Source of the DNA: JANPLN01 sp043757265
GTDB lineage: Bacteria > Bdellovibrionota > Bdellovibrionia > Bdellovibrionales > JAGQZY01
Assembly (NCBI GenBank): GCA_043757265.1
Contig: JAYUQP010000017.1
Span: forward strand, 1 to 5,604
Length of the DNA stretch: 5,604 nt
Direction of reading: 5' to 3'
Below, piece by piece: positions 1-4,654 of this stretch (its first letter is position 1; each line of letters begins with the position of its first letter). The notes beneath the pieces are model-generated. The model was given only the letters and a program-made list of their open reading frames with translations, ran no database searches and was not told the DNA's origin. The position numbers were made by a program, and so were the translations under genes.

Positions 1-413
1 ACGGGCTGAGTGTAAACGATGGGCGCCATGCCCTTTATCATTCCAACTAACGCTACGCCGAACAGATAAAAGAACGCAGCCCCAATTCCGGTAAAAAAAT
101 AATAAATTAAGAATAAGCGCTGGCCCCACTTGGCTTCAAGCTCGGTGCCAAAAAACCAAAGGGTCATCATGTTGAACAGCACATGCATGGGATTCAGCGA
201 GTGCAAAAACATATAAGTGACTGGCTGCCATACAAAAAAGTTTTCAATCATGGTTTGCGGAATGAGGCCAAAATACATCGTAATGTACGGCTCGCTCAAA
301 ATCAGATTTTCGAGGATTACGAGCAGCACCACCCAAATCGCAAGATTAATAATGATGAGCTTTTTAACAGCGGCGGTTGGACTTGAAATTTGAAACGACA
401 TCTGTTGCGACAT
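1..413 (-). CDS. Rhomboid-family intramembrane serine protease (C-terminus cut by window edge)
   Basis: This is the N-terminal 137 codons of a rhomboid-type membrane protein; the rest lies left of the window. Rhomboids cleave transmembrane substrates inside the inner membrane using a Ser-His dyad. A first hydrophobic helix spans about residues 17-34. Next comes the L1-like segment VWQPVTYMFLHS (61-72), then the family motif HVLFN (H77, N81), which aligns with H150/N154 of E. coli GlpG that shape the oxyanion hole. FGTELE and another long hydrophobic stretch (about 99-125) follow. The usual WR of L1 is WQ here. The catalytic GxSG and the later His are outside the window, so activity cannot be judged. 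The ATG at 413 lies one base after the epimerase stop, with GGGAG 9 nt upstream inside the epimerase gene. A second ATG four codons later is possible. Family assignment is firm; the substrate is unknown. Confidence 0.85.
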   Translation of the reverse strand, partial: MSQQMSFQISSPTAAVKKLIIINLAIWVVLLVILENLILSEPYITMYFGLIPQTMIENFFVWQPVTYMFLHSLNPMHVLFNMMTLWFFGTELEAKWGQRLFLIYYFFTGIGAAFFYLFGVALVGMIKGMAPIVYTQP

Positions 414-414
414 T

Positions 415-828
415 TCACTCGTCTCCCGGTTCGCTCAGCTCAATTAGAACTCCGCCCGTCGACTTCGGATGAACAAATACCACGCGGCAGTTGTGCGCGC
501 CAATTTTTGGAACTTCGTTGATCAACTGAACATTGCTCTTTATCAAGTGGGCTACAAGCTCATCGAGTTTATTAACCCGCAAACAGATATGGTGAATGCC
601 TGGGCCCCGCTTGTCTAAAAATTTGCGAATCGGGCTTTCGCTGCTTGTTGGTTCCAAGAGCTCAATGTTGGCATCGTTTTCTAGCGGGTAAAATCCAACT
701 TTTACATTTTCACTGGCGACTTCTTCACGGTCGCTTTCGTGCATTTGTAGTGCGCGGTAAAATGCTCCGCCAGTATCGAGATTTTCGACTGCGATTCCGA
801 TGTGATCGATTTCAAACCGAAAGCTCAT
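415..828 (-). CDS. mce: Methylmalonyl-CoA epimerase (VOC superfamily)
   Basis: This 137-residue protein is full length for the family. The enzyme interconverts (S)- and (R)-methylmalonyl-CoA in the cytoplasm, linking propionyl-CoA carboxylase to the B12-dependent mutase in propionate, odd-chain fatty-acid and branched amino-acid breakdown. Two beta-alpha-beta-beta-beta halves are visible: DHIGIAVENL (8-17) begins the first and HHICLRVNKLDEL (79-91) the second. Expected metal ligands are H9, E56 (in IELLEP), H80 and E130 (in GVLIELSE), by analogy with the Propionibacterium enzyme. The stretch KIGAHNCRVVFVHPKSTGG (108-126) is diagnostic and separates it from glyoxalase I. Its ATG overlaps the HIT-gene stop by 4 nt (ATGA), and GAAGGA lies 6 nt upstream, so the start is secure. 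No mutase or carboxylase gene is in view. A generic VOC protein is the only alternative, and is unlikely. Confidence 0.93.
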   Translation of the reverse strand: MSFRFEIDHIGIAVENLDTGGAFYRALQMHESDREEVASENVKVGFYPLENDANIELLEPTSSESPIRKFLDKRGPGIHHICLRVNKLDELVAHLIKSNVQLINEVPKIGAHNCRVVFVHPKSTGGVLIELSEPGDE

Positions 829-1364
829 GATAATTCCTTCTCCAACGTTTTGAATTGTTTGCAGAGCTTTTTAAAACTCATGACCAGAGTTTCAACCACC
901 ACTTTTGTTTGCGCAATAAGCGGAAGAAAATTGGTGTCCCCGGTCCAGCGGGGAATAATATGATAATGCAAATGCGCAGGTATTCCGGCCCCAGCGGCTG
1001 AACCCAGATTAAGCCCAACGTTTAGACCAGGGCAATTGTAAGCATCTTTTAAAATCGCAATGGTTTGCCGGAGGAGAACGTGGATTTCGCTCCACTCTTC
1101 AGGTGTGAGATCGCCAATATCTGCGACGTGCCGAGCAGGTAGAAGCAAAAGATGGCCATTGTTGTAGGGATATTTATTTAAAACCACCATGGCGTTTTGG
1201 CTTTTGTAAAGCAGGCCAACCTTGCTGCGCTCTTTTTGCCCCAGGGCCGAGCAAAACACACATCCTTTGGGTCGTTTTATCTTACGAACATAATTCAAAC
1301 GTGCGGGGCGAAAAAAAAGATCTCGTTTTTGTGGCCACAGGTCTTTGTTCGCATTTTTACTCAT
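825..1364 (-). CDS. HIT-family (histidine triad) nucleotide-binding protein, Ap4A phosphorylase/hydrolase-like
   Basis: This 179-residue cytoplasmic protein belongs to the histidine-triad superfamily, whose members hydrolyse or phosphorolyse dinucleoside polyphosphates or nucleoside phosphoramidates. Counting from the ATG at 1364, the triad is H131-L-H133-Y-H135 followed by IIPRW (136-140). H133 is the expected nucleophile. AGAGIPAHLHYHIIPRW plus GDTNF (142-146) matches the diadenosine-tetraphosphate phosphorylase-like branch. An N-terminal C35-V-F-C38 pair, with H79 and perhaps H131, suggests the structural zinc site of that branch. NNGHLLLLPARH (68-79) is the conserved substrate-cradle region. 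An in-frame TTG at 1400 would add 12 residues, but it abuts the terminator T-tract and is disfavoured. Neither start has a Shine-Dalgarno sequence. The stop overlaps the epimerase start, indicating translational coupling. The exact substrate is not determinable. Confidence 0.9.
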   Translation of the reverse strand: MSKNANKDLWPQKRDLFFRPARLNYVRKIKRPKGCVFCSALGQKERSKVGLLYKSQNAMVVLNKYPYNNGHLLLLPARHVADIGDLTPEEWSEIHVLLRQTIAILKDAYNCPGLNVGLNLGSAAGAGIPAHLHYHIIPRWTGDTNFLPLIAQTKVVVETLVMSFKKLCKQFKTLEKELS

Positions 1365-1403
1365 GCGATAAGAATACTTGAGGACCTGCAGGCTGTACAA
1401 AAT

Positions 1404-1435
1404 AAAAAAGCCAGTGAGAGTCCCACTGGCTTTTT
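1404..1435 (-). terminator. Rho-independent terminator of rpsA (symmetrical)
   Basis: A perfect 7-bp stem, GCCAGTG at 1410-1416 and CACTGGC at 1424-1430, encloses a 7-nt loop. On the minus strand it is followed by six T residues, and on the plus strand by five. It begins about 60 nt after the rpsA stop codon and has the right polarity to end the rpsA transcript. Its A/T flanks make it potentially bidirectional, though no plus-strand gene reads into it. It lies only 40-46 nt upstream of the HIT-gene ATG, so the HIT operon needs either a very short private promoter or readthrough from rpsA. Confidence 0.88.
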
Positions 1436-1492
1436 AATGCAATGCATCTTCAGAGCTGGACACCCATTTCCGGGGCACCCATATCTGTAGAA

Positions 1493-3325
1493 TTAATCTT
1501 GGTTGTTGCGCAGTTCTTTAAGCTTATCTCCGAACACGTCACCCAAGCTCGATTTAGAGCTAGTCGACTTCGCCGCATACTCACCGACGTTGCCGTTCTC
1601 TTCACGAAGTTTTGCTAAGCGCACGCTGAGACCCACTTTACGCGCATCTTGATCGATACTGATTACTTCCGCACGAACTTGGTCACCAACATTTACAACC
1701 TCACCTGGGCTGCCAATACGCTGAGAAGAAAGCTCACTGATATGTATAAGACCTTCTGCGTCTGGGCTCAGTTCAACAAAAGCGCCGAAATCGGCAAGGC
1801 GAACCACTTTTACTTCATGAGTAGAACCAATCAGGAATTTTCTTTCAACATCTTGCCAAGGATCTGCCTCAAGCTGTTTAAGGCCCAAGCTAAAGCGTTC
1901 GTTTTCAACGTCTACACCAAGAACAACAGCGCGAACTTTTTGACCTTTGGTAAACATCTCAGACGGATGATTTACGCGCTTCGCCCAAGAGAAGTCAGAA
2001 ACGTGCACAAGGCCGTCGATTCCGTCTTCCACTCCAACAAACACTCCGAAATCAGTGATGGATTTAACTTCGCCTTCGATGATTGTTCCAGGCTGATAAG
2101 TTTCCTTAAGTTCAAGCCAAGGATTGGTTTCAAGTTGTTTAAGACCAAGGCTGATGCGGCGGTTTTCTTGATCGATATCAAGAACCATCGCACGAACTTC
2201 ATCACCCACATTGAGGGCTTGTGATGGGTGCTTCACCTTTTTCGTCCAGCTCATTTCGCTGACGTGGATAAGGCCTTCCACACCTTCGCCGATTTCGACA
2301 AACGCGCCGTAATCTACGAGGCTTGTAACCTTACCAGTAACTTGGCTGCCTTTAGAGTATTTTTCTGCAGTATCAAGCCACGGATCTTTTTGTAATTGTT
2401 TAAGACCTAAACTTACGCGTTCCTTTTCCTGATCGTATTTAAGAACCATTACTTCGATCTCATCACCCACATTGAGCACTTCTGATGGGTGTTTGATGCG
2501 TCCCCAGCTCATGTCCGTAATGTGTAAGAGTCCGTCCATTCCACCTAAATCAAGGAAGGCGCCGTACTCGGTAATGTTTTTTACCATACCGCGGATCACA
2601 GATCCTTCTTTCATGGCATCCATGGTTTGTGTTTTCATAGACTCGCGTTCTTCTTCAAGAAGGGCGCGACGAGAAAGAACGATGTTGCCACGTTTTTTGT
2701 TAAACTTAATAACTTTGAATTTATATTTTTTGCCAATGTAAACATCCATGTTGCGCACAGGACGTAGATCAATTTGGCTGCCAGGAAGAAAGGCTTTAAC
2801 ACCGATATCCACACTGAGACCGCCTTTAACTTTGGCGATAACAGTACCTTCGATAAGCTCTTGGTTTTCAGCGGCGCGAGTGATGTCGTTCCACGCTTTG
2901 TACATGTCGGCTTTATCTTTGGAAAGCACGATCATGCCATTTTCATTTTCGATTTTATCAATGAAGACTTCAACTTCATCACCAGGTTGCACAGAGAGTT
3001 TGCCTTCAACAAAACGGAATTCATTGATTGGGATTAGGCCTTCAGATTTGTAATTGATATCGACAAGAACGAAGTCAGTTTGAACTTCAACAATTTTGCC
3101 TTTAACGATATCGCCCACTTTGTAGTCGCGATCTTGCAAAGACTGTTCAAACATTTCGCTGAACTCAGTCATTGCTTCTTTTCTTTTAGCTAGAATATCT
3201 TCCTGAAAAAGATCTTCTACCGCGTTTTGCTTCATCTGTTTTTTTGTCATGTTTTTTGTAGCTTGCATGAGTATGTTAATTCTCCCTTGCGAAAACTTTT
3301 GTGCATCCTGGTTTGTTTGTTGCAT
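1493..3325 (-). CDS. rpsA: 30S ribosomal protein S1
   Basis: This 610-residue protein has six S1 (OB-fold) RNA-binding repeats at about residues 70-137, 155-222, 240-308, 325-395, 412-483 and 498-569. S1 binds the 30S subunit and unfolds and docks mRNA for initiation, especially on structured or weak-SD leaders. In the E. coli protein the first two repeats attach to the ribosome and the later ones bind RNA. Repeats 3-6 carry the canonical YGAFV/FGVFV and GLIHVSEMSW-type strands, and linkers such as VSLGLKQL recur. The C-terminus (SSLGDVFGDKL) is a normal S1 tail. The ATG at 3325 is chosen for its GAGGA 5 nt upstream and its well-placed promoter. Residues 52 onward (MTEFSEMFEQSL) align with the E. 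coli start (MTESFAQLFEESL), so there is an extra Lys/Gln/Met-rich segment of about 51 residues. Unlike in many proteobacteria, no cmk gene lies upstream. The gene is monocistronic, with its own terminator. Confidence 0.97.
   Translation of the reverse strand: MQQTNQDAQKFSQGRINILMQATKNMTKKQMKQNAVEDLFQEDILAKRKEAMTEFSEMFEQSLQDRDYKVGDIVKGKIVEVQTDFVLVDINYKSEGLIPINEFRFVEGKLSVQPGDEVEVFIDKIENENGMIVLSKDKADMYKAWNDITRAAENQELIEGTVIAKVKGGLSVDIGVKAFLPGSQIDLRPVRNMDVYIGKKYKFKVIKFNKKRGNIVLSRRALLEEERESMKTQTMDAMKEGSVIRGMVKNITEYGAFLDLGGMDGLLHITDMSWGRIKHPSEVLNVGDEIEVMVLKYDQEKERVSLGLKQLQKDPWLDTAEKYSKGSQVTGKVTSLVDYGAFVEIGEGVEGLIHVSEMSWTKKVKHPSQALNVGDEVRAMVLDIDQENRRISLGLKQLETNPWLELKETYQPGTIIEGEVKSITDFGVFVGVEDGIDGLVHVSDFSWAKRVNHPSEMFTKGQKVRAVVLGVDVENERFSLGLKQLEADPWQDVERKFLIGSTHEVKVVRLADFGAFVELSPDAEGLIHISELSSQRIGSPGEVVNVGDQVRAEVISIDQDARKVGLSVRLAKLREENGNVGEYAAKSTSSKSSLGDVFGDKLKELRNNQD
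2200..2491. repeat. Near-identical DNA copies inside rpsA S1 modules
   Basis: The 31-nt stretches at 2200-2230 and 2461-2491 differ at only 3 positions and are 261 nt (87 codons) apart, the length of one S1 module plus linker. They encode the HPS(E/Q)xLNVGDE segments of repeats 3 and 4. A looser copy of the GLKQL-linker codons recurs near 1878, 2139 and 2400. This reflects internal module duplication in the gene, not a mobile or regulatory repeat. Confidence 0.75.
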
Positions 3326-3330
3326 TCGAG

Positions 3331-3337
3331 TCCTCTT
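3331..3337 (-). promoter_or_regulatory. Ribosome binding site of rpsA
   Basis: On the minus strand this reads AAGAGGA, a strong anti-16S match ending 5 nt before the ATG at 3325. It decides the rpsA start: internal Met codons 20, 26, 31 and 52 have no comparable site at proper spacing. The best rival, GGGAG before Met20, is about 13 nt from its ATG, and Met52 has only an A-rich AAAGAAG-like run. Confidence 0.8.
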
Positions 3338-3406
3338 CGCCCCTTAAAGAATGGCATGGTCGGCGCTTGATTGCTCCGGTGTCCACGGTGTTTAAGAGAT
3401 TCGACA

Positions 3407-3434
3407 TTTATAAAGATTTAATGCCAAAAGTCAA
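3407..3434 (-). promoter_or_regulatory. Sigma70-type promoter of rpsA
   Basis: The minus strand shows TTGACT (3434-3429) as a -35 box and TATAAA (3412-3407) as a -10 box. Each is 5 of 6 to consensus, with a 16-nt spacer. The predicted transcription start near 3400 leaves a leader of about 75 nt before the rpsA ATG. This is the best promoter in the window and fits a highly expressed ribosomal gene. The leader could carry S1 autoregulation as in E. coli, but I see no convincing structure in it. Confidence 0.75.
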
Positions 3435-3528
3435 AGGGTTAGGCCATTTTTTAGGCTGTTTTGAACGGTCCTTTAGGGCCAAGAATGCGGACACACACTG
3501 TCTAAAAACACAAAATTGGGAGCTTCCA

Positions 3529-3543
3529 CTCAATTTTATTGAG
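3529..3543. repeat. Small inverted repeat in the divergent intergenic region
   Basis: CTCAAT (3529-3534) and ATTGAG (3538-3543) form a perfect 6-bp inverted repeat around TTT. It lies 33 nt before the ATG of the plus-strand coiled-coil gene, where an operator or leader hairpin would sit. The intergenic region (3326-3575) otherwise holds the rpsA promoter and leader and a 5-bp hairpin at 3467-3480 with no T-tract. No good plus-strand promoter is evident. A chance origin is possible. Confidence 0.35.
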
Positions 3544-3575
3544 CCCTTACCCGGTTGAAACTAAATTCGAACCCC

Positions 3576-4211
3576 ATGGACCTCTTTGATAAAAACAATC
3601 CCTACCGTATTGCCTCCGATCAACGAACGCAGAAACTCCGGGAGCGATACCGGATTACATCGGATAGGGAGCTTCATCTTGTCTTGAGGCGCGAAGCGGA
3701 CCTTGCATACGAGCGTCTCTTTAAACGAGATCAATCCGTAGAGAGGCCTGAGGACATGGATAAAATAGGAGACACAGCGGTTACCGGCAAAATGTTGGAT
3801 CTTGCGAAGCAAGAACTTAAAAGCGAGATTACGACCGTACGTTTAGAGGTTAAGCAGCAAGGCAACAATCTTACTAACAATATTGATAATCTTCGGATTG
3901 ATGTCGCAAGGGATATGGATGGTCTCCGGACTGACCTCTCAAGTGACATGAGTAAGCTTCGGAGCGATCTCACGAGCGATATGAATAATCTAAGAGTTGA
4001 ACTGTCGCGGGCTATGAACGACCTCCGACTTGATCTAACCAACAAATTTGATTTGATGATGCAAAAAATGGATGAGAACCAGGCGAGGTGGCGCGTGGAT
4101 CTCGAAGAGCAACGACATTTTTGGGGCCTTGCCCATGATCACTATGTGCGAATCTGGGACGAGCAATTAGAGCACGGAAAACGTTTGGATGATTTAGAAC
4201 TTTCAAGATAG
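3576..4211 (+). CDS. Unrecognised coiled-coil protein with hendecad repeats
   Basis: This 211-residue protein is not recognised by function. It has no signal peptide, no membrane helix and no cysteine. A charged N-terminal region (1-70, for example KNNPYRIASD and LHLVLRREADLAYERLF) leads into a long helix from about residue 73 to 180. Residues 106-160 are five uninterrupted 11-residue units of the form LRxDLxxDMxx, hydrophobic at unit positions 1, 5 and 9. The C-terminal part (about 165-211) is charged and aromatic (RHFWGLAHDHYVRIW), then heptad-like. Coiled-coil oligomerisation or an amphipathic scaffold role is the most that can be inferred. The ATG at 3576 is preferred; a TTG at 3555 would add seven residues. 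Neither has a Shine-Dalgarno sequence, so the start is uncertain. The gene is divergent from rpsA and convergent with the DUF3817 gene, so it is probably transcribed alone. Composition matches its neighbours. Confidence 0.8.
   Translation: MDLFDKNNPYRIASDQRTQKLRERYRITSDRELHLVLRREADLAYERLFKRDQSVERPEDMDKIGDTAVTGKMLDLAKQELKSEITTVRLEVKQQGNNLTNNIDNLRIDVARDMDGLRTDLSSDMSKLRSDLTSDMNNLRVELSRAMNDLRLDLTNKFDLMMQKMDENQARWRVDLEEQRHFWGLAHDHYVRIWDEQLEHGKRLDDLELSR
3891..4055 (+). repeat. Five 33-nt coding tandem repeats (hendecads)
   Basis: Five consecutive 33-nt units begin at 3891, 3924, 3957, 3990 and 4023. They encode LRIDVARDMDG, LRTDLSSDMSK, LRSDLTSDMNN, LRVELSRAMND and LRLDLTNKFDL. The protein period is exact, while the DNA has diverged at many third positions. 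This implies an old duplication kept by selection on the helix rather than a recent unstable minisatellite. Confidence 0.9.
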
Positions 4212-4269
4212 CTGCAGTCCAACCCAGGTTCAATTGAATTTACCGCAATGCAAACCGGGCCGCGATTGA

Positions 4270-4286
4270 ATTAACCATATGTTAAT
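4270..4286. repeat. Inverted repeat between convergent genes
   Basis: ATTAAC (4270-4275) and GTTAAT (4281-4286) flank CATAT. The same 103-nt convergent gap (4212-4314) also holds the 10-nt palindrome TTCAATTGAA (4229-4238) and two copies of ATTGAATT, 32 nt apart (4233 and 4265). None forms a GC-rich stem with a T-tract, so no standard terminator is evident for either converging gene. The function is unknown and may be nil. Confidence 0.4.
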
Positions 4287-4314
4287 GAGCCTAAGACACT
4301 GAATAATTCCTTTG

Positions 4315-4608
4315 TTATTTTTTGCCTAAATATTTGTACTCAAATACAAAAGTTCCAAACGGCAACACCGCAGCCAAAAATGCAAAAACCCGCACCTTCA
4401 GCGACCAATTTAACTCTTCGGCAATAATGTTTGCCAAAATCACATACGCAATAAAAAGAATACCGTGCGGCATGCCAAGCATTTTGACAGCCGTGGGATC
4501 GCCCGCCATGTACTTTAGCGGCATCCCCACAAACATCAAAAGCAGAAACGACCCGCCTTCTAGCCATCCTAAAACGCGAAATATTTGAATCAGTGTTTTG
4601 TTACTCAT
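4315..4608 (-). CDS. DUF3817-type small integral membrane protein
   Basis: This 97-residue inner-membrane protein has about three hydrophobic helices (near 12-29, 48-64 and 71-89) and a lysine-rich end (YKYLGKK). Family-typical features are EGGSFLLLMFVGMPLKY (17-33), with E17 and the P30-L-K-Y33 turn, and G45-M-P-H48-G49 at the start of helix 2. This pattern matches the DUF3817 family (small YdzA-like membrane proteins), whose function is unknown. The start at 4608 has no Shine-Dalgarno sequence. A possible -10 box ends 8 nt before it, so the mRNA may be leaderless. It lies 46 nt downstream of the next gene on the same strand, so co-transcription is possible. It converges with the coiled-coil gene. 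I am confident in the family, not in any role. Confidence 0.82.
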   Translation of the reverse strand: MSNKTLIQIFRVLGWLEGGSFLLLMFVGMPLKYMAGDPTAVKMLGMPHGILFIAYVILANIIAEELNWSLKVRVFAFLAAVLPFGTFVFEYKYLGKK

Positions 4609-4616
4609 GTTGGAAA

Positions 4617-4643
4617 TCTATAAAACAAAAAGGGCCTTGTCTA
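4617..4643 (-). promoter_or_regulatory. Possible promoter of the DUF3817 gene
   Basis: The minus strand shows TAGACA (4643-4638, 5 of 6 to consensus -35) and TATAGA (4622-4617), with a short 15-nt spacer. Choosing TAGATT as the -10 box gives 17 nt. Only 8 nt separate TATAGA from the ATG, so transcription would start at or next to the start codon. The spacing is imperfect and the region is T-rich, so this is a weak call. Confidence 0.35.
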
Positions 4644-4654
4644 CTTGAGCGGCT

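Noticed and set aside
825..1400. TTG at 1400 as the HIT-gene start
   Set aside because: It lies a few bases from the terminator T-tract with no ribosome site. The ATG at 1364 gives a normal family length and an ordinary N-terminus.
1450..1482. A 10-residue minus-strand mini-frame (MGAPEMGVQL) and a CACCCAT direct repeat (1461-1467, 1476-1482) between the rpsA stop and its terminator
   Set aside because: There is no ribosome site, the frame is very short, and the 7-nt repeat with 15-nt period could easily be chance. It is not counted as a leader peptide.
1649..2224. 191-codon plus-strand open frame
   Set aside because: It is wholly antisense to rpsA repeats 4-6, and its sequence is the mirror of the S1 codons. 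It has no independent start signal or family resemblance.
3467..3480. GGTCC-TTTA-GGGCC hairpin as a terminator upstream of the coiled-coil gene
   Set aside because: No T-tract follows on either strand, the stem has a G-T pair, and no gene ends nearby that would need it.
3301..3558. Plus-strand open frame of 85 codons (GTG start) that ends TTGA over the alternative TTG start of the coiled-coil gene
   Set aside because: It starts antisense inside rpsA, covers the whole rpsA promoter and leader, has no ribosome site and shows no domain-like sequence. The overlap with the TTG appears to be chance.
3731..4045. 104-codon minus-strand open frame rich in Ser/Arg/Leu
   Set aside because: It is a frame shadow of the hendecad repeats. 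The SLxRSLRxLLxS pattern comes from the reverse complement of the LRxDL codons.
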